Of a stretch of 64,000 bases of DNA, positions 35,506 through 45,702 are shown piece by piece; positions within the stretch are counted from its first letter, which is position 1; each line of letters opens with the position of its first letter. Below the pieces are notes generated by a model. It did not search any database and was not told the DNA's origin. It saw only the letters and a list, made by a program, of their open reading frames with translations. The position numbers were made by a program, and so were the translations under genes. This DNA is from Dactylonectria macrodidyma (Eukaryota; Ascomycota; Sordariomycetes; Hypocreales; Nectriaceae). The stretch is from assembly GCA_020744425.1 (NCBI GenBank), contig JAGMUV010000001.1, positions 6,510,001-6,574,000 on the forward strand, read 5' to 3'.

Positions 35506-36828
35506 TTCATCAAAACGTGGTGTCCGCCTTTCTGTGGATGGTCAAAAGGTCAAGGAATTGAGGAAACGATTTTGTGGCGTTGCACTCACAAAGATTGTGG
35601 GTATGAGACAGGAGTGCGCAAGTCTCTCGCAAGGTATCCTGAGCGGCACCCAAAGGGAAAAAGAAAAGACTTCACGGACAGCTGGTCGAGATTTAGATTA
35701 GTAGATAGTCTCAGGGCCCCAACAAGTGCCAGAGAACGGGATGAAGAACAAACCCAAAATCGAGCCGACCGTGTCACTATTTATGTGCCAGGTTTGTTCC
35801 GATGGTTCTCAAGGTATTTACAGATTGAGGGTGAAAGGAATGAGTTTCGCTAAGCGATGGAGCTGAAGGGCCTCCTGCATATCGGCCCCGCAGTATGGCA
35901 TACATTTTTCTAGACTAACATGGTGGAACCAGTTTTGTCCATTGACAACATGATTGCTTCACAGCCCAAAGGATTGGCAAACTGACTGTTGGTTCTCAAT
36001 TGTGGGTATACATGCAAGGGAGAGAAAGACGCTATCCTAGTGTGAGCGTAGAGACCCACTAAGCTACGCCACACGGTGTTCAGTCTCCATCAATCAACGG
36101 GCCAACATTGTGGGAATCCAAATTGTTGTTTAAAACGAGTGACAGTTGCGACATAATCATTCTTCTTGGCCACGCAAACACAATCATTGCTCGGTTTCAA
36201 CACCTCAATCGGCGCCTTTGCCGTGCAAACGTAGACAATGGCCCCATACCCCGTCAAGAGGCAAATTACTTAACAACGGCAGGTCTCTGCGTAGTGTTGG
36301 ACCACTGGGACGCCCGCACGTTATGCGCTTGCTGAGGGAATAGTCATATATTTGTGACTGGCGATAGTTGTCTTTTTGCCTTCGTGCCAGCAACTCGCCC
36401 TTGATAGAGCGGGCAGCAACTAAGTAGCAAATACTTTCCTGTCCAAACTCCATCTAAAACAAGAACAAACTGAAAGGTTAAATGTCCGAGGCAATGTTTA
36501 AAAGGTGAAATTTGCTTCTTGGAGAAAGTTCCTGCGAGGGTGACGTTCGCTTTCTAACCTGCTGGGGTCGCTCAACTCGGAGCTTTTGTCCTGCATTTGC
36601 CTCATCCAAGCTCACTAGGCATTCACTGCACATAAGCGACATATCTTACAATTTATAATTCTGTATCTATATCTTATGCAAAAGGATAATAGGTCCATCA
36701 CTTCGTCCTACAAACAGACGCTCAGGAGTCTCCCAATATTCCCGAGGTAAAGTTCTCCGAAACCTGTCCTTCAACCGTCTCACCGTTCCTCTTTGTTCAC
36801 GCATCAAAGTGGCGTATCTAGTAACTAG
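35506..36828. other. Intergenic, nothing recognised
   Basis: This holds the upstream region of the ATPase gene and a spacer. Small open frames near 36108-36453 carry no motif. No repeat is seen. Confidence 0.45.
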
Positions 36829-37617
36829 CTATTTCCGTAGCTCGACTTCTTGCTGGGTGTACTCGTCCAGTCCAGCATAGTCTTCGGCTGTGAATCTCGC
36901 ACCTCTCTCCAGCAACAGCTGTATCACTGCACCTGGCTCGTCATCGCAAGACAAGGCGAGAAGTACCATGACAGCGCTCTGTTCGCCACGGGCCTTCCTG
37001 AGCACCCCCGAGAATACCAGATGAGAATACCAGCCATGCGTAGCGTATTGAAGCCATTCGTAAAGAGATTGTTTCAAGAGATCTTGCAAATGGCGCCAGG
37101 TGTGCGGACTCGGTGTACGCTTTTGGTTGCTCAGATTGAAGCCTCAATGTAGTTCCTCCAGTGTGCTTTGTTCATCGATTTTGATAGTGCGAGAGCAGCA
37201 TCCCAGTAATCACTGAGAGGCTGGCATTCTCGGGCAGAGGAGCAGTTTTTGTCTCCAGCGACTTCTCGTCTGGTACATCTTCGTCCACCATGCCTGATTC
37301 CAATGCAGTCTGGGCATAAATTGAAGTTTGGCTGCACAAGGTGATATTTCGGGGACGACATCTAGTTTCACAGTCTCATCGGGAGACCTCGTAGTCTCTT
37401 GAGACATCGTTTTGTCAACGATCGCTGTATCTGAGTCCGGGATGGAGCTTTGCTCGGCGGTAGTCTCTAGTCGTGGAGCTTGAGAAGCAGCTGCAGGCCT
37501 GATCCTAGGCGAAGACTGCCCAGTTCCATCATTCTTGGGCGGCTTGGGCTGCCGCGAGGCACCTCATCCCAAGGCTTGCTTTAGCTTCGTTTTACTATTG
37601 GAGAACAGCCCTTTCAT
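36829..37617 (-). pseudogene. Decayed ankyrin-family gene
   Basis: It starts with ATG at 37617 (MKGLFSNSKTKLKQALG) but reaches TGA at 37566-37564 after 17 codons. The same frame goes on with a Pro/Ser-rich linker to about 37210. A different frame then carries DYWDAALALSKSMNKAHWRN (about 37209-37150), a segment like the pre-ankyrin region of fungal ankyrin proteins, and a third open stretch, 37089-36829, reads like the last ankyrin units (AVIQLLLERGARFTAED). Stops and frame changes mean no full protein can be made. Introns might rescue one junction but not the early stop. Confidence 0.6.
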
Positions 37618-38001
37618 TATTAGCGACTCTGGTAGGTGAGATGTAAACCAATCTCCAAGACACTAGAGCAGCGATCAAGGCGTAAGGCAATTTAAGAGGT
37701 TAGGCCGAGGCTGTGCATATGCCTTCTTATTGACTTTGCCGTTTGGGCTTTAATCGCGTGGACAATTGTTCAGCCGCCAACACATTCAATATTCGGAATG
37801 CGTAGATCATCGGAATTATGGTATATTGCAAGACCTTGGTTTTATTGAGCAGTGAGTTATGCATTGCGGTGTTTTACTGGATATATATGCAGAATATCCA
37901 ACCCGTCAGGCTGCTGGAATCCGAACCGGAACAACCCCCCATCGCCCCTTAATCTATTCGTGGGTCTGAGACGTGATGCGGCACCTCCATGGATGATTCG
38001 A
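37618..38001. other. Short spacer, nothing recognised
   Basis: This separates the ankyrin relic from the end of the RhoGEF gene. The frame after the RhoGEF stop stays open for about 50 codons but shows no PB1-like pattern. Confidence 0.4.
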
Positions 38002-39831
38002 TCACAGTTCTTTTCTTTGGTGCTCGAGCTGGTCCGCCCATGTCCTCATGACCGCCTCGTTTGTGAACTTGATGGTGAAATTATCCTTGACATTGCGCGC
38101 TCCCTTCCAACACACCACGACGGTATATGAACCTGTTCCAAGTTAGTCAACCAGAACGACAAGTTAGATTTCAAAGGAAAGTCACGTACCCGGACTAGAG
38201 GTATGCGTGATGTTGACTATATTGGTGGTGAAGACCCTGCCCTTGAGACGAAGCTTGGTATTTTTCCCCCCACTCCCTTGTCTTCGCTCGGGACCTTTTG
38301 CCTCGTCGCGTGTCTCCTTGCAGCAAATCAGGACGCGTTCGAAGAGGTAAACTTTGTACTGCCAAATCGTTAGGTCCGAAGACTAAACCTCCATAGCTTC
38401 AGGCTCACCTCTTTCTGGCTGTCAACTGCCGTGGTCGCAATTTTGAAGGTACCATGTAGTAGGAGCTGTCCACATTCCTCTACATCGCACTCCTTCCAGT
38501 CTTCCATCCTTTTCAGGAGGTCTTCGAAAGCTTCTTCCAAAAGTTCTCGTTTAACAATTGTGTTGATCCTTTGCAAAACTCGTTCAGCAGCATCGTAACC
38601 AGCAATCAAATCGAGTTTCACGTCTTCGTTTTGGGCGTGTTTGATCATTTCCTACTCCCTTGTTAGCTAATTGCCCGCGGCCCCGGACCATTTGGTATAT
38701 ACCCTTAGCAGGAGCGGATATTTCGCCACCCGTGACAACGGCCTTAGCATAGCCGACTCGAGGATGTATTTGTAAGTGGGTTTCTCACTTAGCAAACGCT
38801 GACGGCTCTGTTCTACTCGCGGGTGTGCCAAGAACTGTTTCTCATCGAAAATTTTGTGGATAGCTTCAGAAGCTATCCGTCTATTACAGATGAATGGGCG
38901 ATAGATGTCGAATCTTTCTTCAAACTCCGAGAACAGGGCTCCCCACTTCTGTTGGGATGTTGGCAGTTGATTGATGCGCTCCATTTTTTCTAAGAAGGGG
39001 CCGTGGCACTCCATGAGCTCTTCGATGTCAAAAAAAACCCGGCGAATAATGTCTTTGGGAACAATTCCCATCTCTATCAAGATCACTCTGAGCGATTGCA
39101 AATCTTTCAGCGAGCTGAAATACATGCGCTCTGTAGTGATCAACTCTTTCACAATGGTGTTTTGTGAGATCCGTCGAGGAAATCCCGGTGCTACTCTTCT
39201 ATGATAAAGTTCAGGGGAGTTGGTGTAGCCGCGTCGCTCAGCAAGATCGAGTACGTGATAATTGATGACATGGATGACCTGCAACACAAAGTCAGCACAT
39301 GTTACCGTAACCAGGATATAGAGACTAGAAACAGACCTTCATCAGCTGACTGGTATCGTTGCCTAGTAGATCTGCAATGACGAAGCGATCTGATGGAGGG
39401 ACTTCAAGCTCAATTCTGCAAGCTTGGATGAATTGGAATATAGCAATCTCTGCCTTCTCAGCTTGGGTGGCGTCGCGATCTTCCACGCTCAGTATGTTTG
39501 TTGGCCGCGTTGAGTTGTAGATGACGAGAAGTGGATTACCCTCGCGTAAAAGATTCCACAAAGAATTGACCGGATCGTTCTCATTCATTCTCCCAAAATA
39601 TATCTCGAAATCCGGGACCTCCTCCAGACGACGGAGCATGGCGAGACAGATTTGGCGGACATATTGAGAGGGACCAGTCTTCAGGCTTGTAGTGGGAGAG
39701 ACAGGGCCATTGATCCGAACGCATACCTCCTGAGAAAAGGTTGAAGAGGCTTCGGAAGAGCTTTGAACCGCATTGCGGATAGGGACAGGTGCTATGCCCG
39801 AGGGCGGAGGTCCAGGTATTGTATAGCGCAT
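38002..39831 (-). CDS. Cdc24-like Rho guanine-nucleotide exchange factor, short form
   Basis: Five exons join in phase: 39831-39337, 39278-38703, 38651-38409, 38358-38190 and 38132-38002, giving 537 residues. The N-terminal part (about 50-200) matches the Cdc24 calponin-like domain: DPVNSLWNLLREGNPLLVIYN and a DRFVIADLLG segment. Residues about 205-440 are the DH domain (IVKELITTERMYFSSLKDLQ; MLRPLSRVAKYPLLLREM), followed by a PH domain (YKVYLFERVLICCKE; FTIKFTNEAVMRTWADQLE). The protein should activate a Cdc42/Rac-type GTPase in polarity control. Standard filamentous-fungal Cdc24 is longer and ends in a PB1 domain; here TGA at 38004-38002 comes right after PH. It is likely a divergent second copy, not the housekeeping gene. 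Confidence 0.85.
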
Positions 39832-40889
39832 TTTGCTCCGAGCAGGCTGTCGTACACAGCCACGGTAAAGAGCAAAGAAGCCTGGGAGCGTACCTATCTC
39901 GACGCCGCTATCTGGTATGGCCTTTCCGTCTCAACCCAAAGTTGAAATGTCGGGGGATGTAGCAGATAATACAGGCCAAATATTGCGAGGTCAGGAGACT
40001 TTGCGATCTCAGGCGGGGTAAGAAGTCAGCGACACTAGCTTTCCACCATTTGAAACTCGGGCCTTTTCTTCCGCTCTCTTTGATAGGGCCATCAAAGCAT
40101 AATTAGCACGAGGCGTGCATACAGAACAAGGCACGTGCGGGAGATGCATGTCAAATTTAAACTTGGCTGCCTAATGAACTCTCAGGTTGCCTTCATGAAT
40201 TAATTTAGGACTTTTGCGTTAAATGGCGCGTTAGTTGGTCTGACAGAGAAGGTGCTGTAGATACATGAGGCATCCAACTGGTAAAATTGACAGTAGAGAA
40301 TAGCTGTAACTGAACCTGCCATTAGTTGAACAATGTCCTTTGATGGAGAATCTTCGTAGTGAATGCCAGGATGGTGTTAGCGACACAACAATAATTGGCA
40401 CGCGCTCAGAGACGATTAAGTTAAAGCATCATCCAAAACCAAAACTCTGAGTATTGATAAACCATCACCAAAACTTATTTCTGTAGAAGTTATTTTGTCC
40501 GTACATCTATGGTCCTCATCGGCAGCCCGGGACTCAGAGTTCGCGATAAGCGGACGTTGTGTTCTCTTTTGGACATCAAAGTTCAAATTCTGATTGGGGG
40601 AGCCGACATCAACTCAATTTGGATCAACACGGTTTCTCTGAGCTCTCAAGCCGGTCCCACTGTTCACGGTCACAGGTTACGAAAACATGCCGAGTTAAAA
40701 TATACACAGTATATTAAGCATCATAGTATGTACATGCGAATGCAAAAACATGCATACAAAATTAAAAGGTCTTCTGCATCAGATCCAGCTTTTGCGAAGA
40801 GCGAAGGTCCGCCTCTCCCAAAGGTTCGCCACCGTCTAGCAGCGACCTCATCATCAAACCTCTCCCACCCCTCGATATCAATTGTCGAT
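39832..40889. other. Intergenic, nothing recognised
   Basis: Spacer between the RhoGEF start and the polygalacturonase stop. An open frame from 40509 runs into the polygalacturonase complement and is a shadow. No repeat or RNA gene is seen. Confidence 0.45.
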
Positions 40890-42037
40890 CTAGCAGGAAG
40901 TTCCGCTAGGAATGCCCTTGCACTTCTTCTTCTCGGTCTGGCCACCAGTGACTTTGTTTCCGCTCCAGGTCCAGTTCTTGCAAGACGCGCAGAGGATGTA
41001 GATGTTCTGTCCACTCGATTTGACAGTTCCAGTGACGCCCTTGATAGTGATGTCCTTGATAGGGACGCCCGAGGTAGGGGTACCAGTCGGCGAGCCATTC
41101 TCATAATCTTGCTGGATAACAATTCCATATTTGGCGATGTTGGTAAGCGCAATGTTTGAGTAAGTAACGTCGGAAACGGAACCAGTAGCACCAGAGACGG
41201 TCTTGATTCGAACACCATTATCCGAGTTGATGATCTTAGTGCCAGAGATCTTCACGCCCTTGACGACATTGTTGGAGCGACCACCAACGGAACCGATGGA
41301 CAGACCGTGGCCGCCGGAGCAGCTTCCTCCGCTGAACTCGATATTGGTGCCAGAGTTGATAGCAAGGCAATCATCTTGGTTCTTAACCACAGCACCAGTA
41401 ATGTAAACGCCATCAGAATTACCGACGTCGAAGCCATCGGTGTTATGCCCTCCCTTGGTGTCGCCCAGGCTGTTATCAATGTGCACCTTGTCCACGTAGA
41501 GCGTCTTGGCGCTGCTGATGCTAAAGGCCTGAACGGGAGTGTTCTTGACGTTCAGGTTGTTGATGTGCGAGTTCTTGAGGCTGTGAGCGGCGAAGAATTT
41601 GGGCTTGGTCTTTCCACCGTTTCCGCCCTTCGTATCCCACCAACGTTGGCCTTGGCAGTCGATCTTGTGACCCGACTCGCCATCAACGACAATGTTCGTT
41701 CCGCTAACAGAAATCAAGGGACCCTTCCACTCCTTGTAGCCGAAGGTTGTGGTGCCTTGGAAGATGACCTATTCAGCCCAACATGTATTAGTTCACGTTG
41801 CAGTCTTCACGAATGTCCACCCATTCTTACCTGGGTTCCACTGGTGAGGCCAGTCAGGTCCAAAGTCTTTCCAGCTGGGACAGCGATGTTCTTCAGGTAG
41901 ATCTTGGAGCATCCTTTCTTGTTCTTGATAGCGGTTGACGCATCGGTAAAGGTGCAGGTGTTGCCACGGTCCTCGAGGAGGGGCGAGGCTAGGGCAGAGG
42001 AGGCAAAGATGCCGGCGAGAAAGGTAGAAAAGTGCAT
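40890..42037 (-). CDS. Endopolygalacturonase (GH28), secreted
   Basis: Hydrolyses alpha-1,4 links of polygalacturonate in plant pectin. Exons 42037-41831 and 41768-40890 join in phase (62-bp intron) to 361 residues. [19 protein letters not shown] is a signal peptide. All GH28 active-site motifs are present: NTDGFD (Asp180), NQDDCLA (Asp201, Asp202), [12 protein letters not shown] (His223) and RIKT (Arg256, Lys258). These numbers coincide with those of Aspergillus endo-PG II, so this is a normal-length, probably active inverting enzyme. Paired Cys near the C-terminus (CASC, CKG...SC) fit the family's disulfides. It acts in the extracellular space; the gene points to a plant-associated or litter-degrading lifestyle. 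Confidence 0.96.
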
Positions 42038-42179
42038 GATAAAGTTTGATTGCTTACGAATGCGCAACAATGATGAGACCAAGAAAGAAAATTTGAATGA
42101 ATGAATTTGAGAGAATGATAACGAAATGAAAGTACTGAGGAACCAAAGAACAAAGTGCCGTCGTCCTTGGACTCGGTGA

Positions 42180-42187
42180 TATTATAT
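42180..42187 (-). promoter_or_regulatory. TATA-like element of the polygalacturonase gene
   Basis: Minus-strand ATATAATA lies about 143 bp before the ATG at 42037, a reasonable distance for a fungal TATA element with a leader of about 100 nt. No transcription data exist here. Confidence 0.3.
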
Positions 42188-42717
42188 CCTCACAGTGAGA
42201 TCTTATTCCTTGTCACCTCACCTCGCCTTGACATAAGAAACGGGTGGCGGTCGGCTATGTCGGCTGAACTGCTACACAGAAGGCTTGGCTTGAGCCTGAC
42301 TACTAGGGACAGGTCCACCCATCTCCTGACTGCGTCTCGCAGCACGAACCTGCATCGCTGGTGCTGCATGGATCCGACCCGTCGGTGTGGAGAAGAGTGG
42401 GCGTAGATCCACCGGTCCATAAACCGTTGACACCGTGAAGTTACGAGATGAATAATAGGACGGAAAGGGGAAGATCAAACGCATAGAGTATATAGCTCTG
42501 TCTCCCCTCTGGGGCATGCTTTGATGTTCAAATTATAGCCCCTGAAAGAACACACAATTCCTATGCTTCCTGCCGCGGCTAGCTTTCAATAAGATCACAT
42601 AGGCAGCCATCGCACAGCCTCGCTTACCCCTCATTTACTTTCAACAGTCAAGGTGATCGAAGATCTTGTACATTAACTCATGAGCGCAGAAGCGCATGAA
42701 TTCATTGCCTAGCCACG
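42188..42717. other. Upstream region of polygalacturonase, no gene
   Basis: Contains distal promoter sequence of the GH28 gene and nothing coding that I can support. Short frames on both strands (for example 42155-42406) lack motifs. Confidence 0.4.
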
Positions 42718-42960
42718 ATGGAGGTACTCGGTGTTGCGGCTAACGTCATCGCAGTCGTTGAGTTGTCCGCTAATGTGATTAAGCATTGCGTGCAGTACGC
42801 CCAGGATATCAAACACGCTAAAGATGACAAAGCGCGACTGTCCTAAGAAGCAACCTGCCTGCATTTAGCATTGAAGAACGCCGATAATTAACTAAATGGC
42901 CCGCAGGGCGCAAGGCTTAAGCGTTCTACAGCACTGTTTGTCGCAACGGGACACAGCGAG
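42718..42960 (+). pseudogene. Relic of a STAND/HeLo-like N-terminal domain
   Basis: ATG 42718 opens with EVLGVAANVIAVVELSANVI and HCVQYAQDIKHAKDDKARLS, a close fit to the N-terminal domain found on fungal STAND (NACHT/ankyrin) proteins (PF17111 type, starting M-E-x-L-x-VAASVIAVVQLS). TAA at 42844-42846 interrupts it, and the same frame resumes with EATCLHLALKNADN, a second TAA at 42889-42891, then LNGPQGARLKRSTALF, again as in the family. No NACHT or repeat part follows in the next 600 bp. This is a truncated dead fragment. Confidence 0.75.
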
Positions 42961-43555
42961 GGTCCCCGCCCTACTACTAGCTTAACTAGGTCTTGATTGC
43001 TAATTATTGGTTGACACTTACGGGTCAGGTGCTAAGACTGCCAAGCCACCTAAGCCTATTGTGGCAACCCATGCGGGTTTCCACGCTTTATCTAAGCAGA
43101 TGTCCCATGGTTATCCACACTTGATACGAGGTGCTACCATTGACTCAATAAGCGCATAGGAATAGTGGATTGGAAGAGCTTTGTTTTCCACAAAGAAGAT
43201 CGCGGCATTGAGCCATTCACGGAGGAGTACAGATTACAGTAGCGTGGTCCCCCCGTTGTGGGGCGGCTCTGGCCAATCAGTTCTTTGTGCCCCGGACCAA
43301 GTCACTAACGTGGACATTGGTGGAGCGAGGTGGACTGACTAGGGTTAGAGTTCAGGATCGAGGCAAGCCGAAATACGAGATAACATGAGGCTATGCAGGC
43401 GCTCAAAATGCTCATCTCTGCCCCCCTTTAAGAATTAGCAAGCTCTGCTTTGTCATGCCTGCCCTGTTCGCTCCCTCTCTCTGGTTCAGGTCATCGAAAA
43501 GGTAGACACCTGGGCTGCAGTCTATTCTACTGCCGACCAGGACCTCAGGTGCCCC
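42961..43555. other. Spacer before the F-box gene
   Basis: No gene is recognised. It may hold further decayed parts of the STAND-like gene upstream, but no motif survives. Confidence 0.4.
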
Positions 43556-45412
43556 ATGGATGAAGACGATATGTGGGGCGAGTCTATGGACTTCCCAGAA
43601 TGTTGTTGCCAAATATGCGGTATCAGCTTTAACATAAGCCGTATCCGTCATAGGGGCGAACCGCCGGAGTCAGCATGGTCTGGAGACCAGCAGGAACGGG
43701 ACTATCGTCAGGCAAGTGGCTCGTTCGTCCACGAACGTCAAGGTTGGAGAGATGAGTGCCACAGTTGTGTTGTTGCGGCACGAACCCCAACCAGCGACGA
43801 AGACGAGCGAGACACGGACTTCATTTACGGAAGCGACCAGGATCTGGAGCCGTTTGAATGGGCCAGTGAAGCAGGATCCGACTGCGACAGCGCCTCAGAG
43901 GCGGTATTTCAGGCAGTATCAGAAGGTGGTGCCAAGGCCCTGGAACTTCACTGCCTAACACGCCACAGGTCAAGTTCATACTCTGCTTCCATGTCAACTG
44001 ACTCCTCGGAGGTCTACCGAGGCTTCATCACATCTCTCAAAAGTTCAGCCGCCACGACTCGGGAGTCGTTCCATCCTCGGAGCAGTATGACCATTGGCCC
44101 TTCTTGGGAGCACATCGCAGCGAAGAACTGTACATGCAAAGCGGGCTACAATGGCCACCGTATCTCTATAGAGGAAATGAGAGCATGCACTACAGCACAG
44201 TTTCTCGTTCCCAGACAAGCCCTAGAGCCCTATCGCCAGGAACAATTCAACTGGCAGCCCAAGTCGGACAACCAACATTTTCAAACCGGCGACTTCTTCC
44301 TCAGCGGCCTAACGGATCAACCGGCAAGAACCAACCCCCGCAATAGCCATATCGCGTTCCCCGACCTTGCGGATTGCGCACCCCTCGAAATACCCATCTT
44401 ACTCCAACCAGACAACGTTATGTTGACTCCAGAGGCTGTGGGCGAGGTTTCGATGCCATTCCATCCGTTTTGCCTGGAGGTCTACAAACGGGCATGCCTG
44501 CGACGCTTTGGCCATGTGGACATGAAATCCTTGACCGATTGGTTTCGTCTCGAGGCAAACCCCCGACATTGGATGGATCAGTTTCCTCGGCAGGATGCTA
44601 TTCGTCGGGGAAAGGCAGACTGGTGGTGCCATGTCACCGGTGATGAGTGGCTAGCTGCAAACCCCTGTTTTATCCCTATCCTCTCATCAGTCCTGACATC
44701 TTTCAATCTTCAGCATGACTTGCCGCTGGATGAATACGAGCTGCCTAGGCTCTCGTGCAATCTGCAAATTGGCCAACATCCACACACTAGCAACCTCTTT
44801 CCAAATCTTCCCCTAGAGATTCTGCTTGAAATTCTGTCACACGTGCACGGAAACGACATCATCAGTCTTTGTCGGACAAGCCGGTCATTTCGGCGAATAC
44901 CACAGTCATTCTTCCGAAACCTCGTCCTGAAGGAAACGCCTTGGCTGTGGGAAGCTTGGAGCACCATGCCGTACTCATTCTGGGCCACTACTACCGAACG
45001 CGAGCTCAGACTCAAGTACGCAGAGTGGGACAGAAAGCACTCGGATATAGAATCATGGCGGATACCTGCATTAATACAAGAAAGCGGACCTACGGGCGAG
45101 AATATGTCGGCAGTTGCGGCGTTGAGAGCAGAGCTGGCCACTATCGACGGGGACATGGTCGAATACCGGAAGCCTTATCAGCCAATTGTTCTAAGTGAGA
45201 CTGAAACAGACTGGCGTCGTCTGTATACCTTCGTCACAAAAAGCCTGCACTCGGTCCATGGACTGAGAAACCGAGCAAGGATATGGGCAGATTGTGAACA
45301 CATTCTCGACCGGATTGAAATGCATCGAGCGGACGGACGGATAGAGGACGGCATTGAAGTGGACCCTGCCATAGTCAGTGAGGCGTACTCTGCTGCCTAT
45401 TTGAGCCCGTAG
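43556..45412 (+). CDS. F-box protein
   Basis: A single exon of 618 residues starts at ATG 43556. Near residues 415-465 lies an F-box: LFPNLPLEILLEILSHVHGN, then ISLCRTSRSFRRIPQSFFRN, which should bind Skp1 in an SCF ubiquitin ligase. The N-terminus has two Cys pairs (CCCQICG and CHSC) that may bind zinc, followed by an acidic Ser/Asp-rich stretch. The middle (AFPDLADCAPLEIPILL; MPFHPFCLEVYKRACLRRFG) matches the pre-F-box region of a large fungal F-box family. It ends at TAG 45410-45412, right before an acidic tail that stays in frame (next entry). The substrate is unknown. Confidence 0.85.
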   Translation: MDEDDMWGESMDFPECCCQICGISFNISRIRHRGEPPESAWSGDQQERDYRQASGSFVHERQGWRDECHSCVVAARTPTSDEDERDTDFIYGSDQDLEPFEWASEAGSDCDSASEAVFQAVSEGGAKALELHCLTRHRSSSYSASMSTDSSEVYRGFITSLKSSAATTRESFHPRSSMTIGPSWEHIAAKNCTCKAGYNGHRISIEEMRACTTAQFLVPRQALEPYRQEQFNWQPKSDNQHFQTGDFFLSGLTDQPARTNPRNSHIAFPDLADCAPLEIPILLQPDNVMLTPEAVGEVSMPFHPFCLEVYKRACLRRFGHVDMKSLTDWFRLEANPRHWMDQFPRQDAIRRGKADWWCHVTGDEWLAANPCFIPILSSVLTSFNLQHDLPLDEYELPRLSCNLQIGQHPHTSNLFPNLPLEILLEILSHVHGNDIISLCRTSRSFRRIPQSFFRNLVLKETPWLWEAWSTMPYSFWATTTERELRLKYAEWDRKHSDIESWRIPALIQESGPTGENMSAVAALRAELATIDGDMVEYRKPYQPIVLSETETDWRRLYTFVTKSLHSVHGLRNRARIWADCEHILDRIEMHRADGRIEDGIEVDPAIVSEAYSAAYLSP

Positions 45413-45508
45413 GCGGGCGAGGATGACAAGGAGGATAATGAGGATGACTCAGACGGCGGCTCTGGGGACGATGATGATGATGATGATGACGACTCAGAGG
45501 AGGATTGA
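45413..45508 (+). other. In-frame acidic extension beyond the F-box stop
   Basis: After the TAG, the same frame continues for 31 codons coding only acidic and small residues (GEDDKEDNEDDSDGGSG, then a nine-Asp run, then SEED) and ends at TGA 45506-45508. Such tails are usual at the end of related F-box proteins, so this looks like the former C-terminus cut off by one base change, or a readthrough extension. Confidence 0.7.
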
Positions 45509-45605
45509 GTAGAGTAGACAAAGTGCAATCATTGGACAGCATGCCAGATCTGGACCGAGCAAAGGCGGAAAGTGAAGGGTAGACACTCTAAAGGCCCAAA
45601 TCGAC

Positions 45606-45702
45606 CAGGCTTTCTATCCATACTATGGAGGCCGTCTTACGGGCAGGCTTTCTGACCATACGCCATATGCCATACGGACCTGTATGGTTTATGGCGTGTG
45701 GT
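45606..45702. repeat. Long imperfect hairpin with flanking direct repeats
   Basis: Arms 45655-45675 and 45682-45702 pair at 18 of 21 positions around a 6-nt loop. Just before, CAGGCTTTCT..CCATAC occurs twice, at 45606-45623 and 45644-45661. It lies about 150 bp after the F-box stop. It may be a 3' RNA structure or the tip of a small inverted-repeat element. Confidence 0.7.

Noticed and set aside
35245..35853. 202-codon open frame on the plus strand
   Set aside because: Largely complementary to the first exon of the HerA-like ATPase, which carries Walker A; the plus frame has no domain.
40509..41159. 216-codon open frame on the plus strand
   Set aside because: It overlaps the end of the polygalacturonase gene on the other strand, where all GH28 motifs are found; the plus frame is its shadow.
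41307..41900. 197-codon open frame on the plus strand
   Set aside because: Complement of the polygalacturonase coding exon; no motifs.
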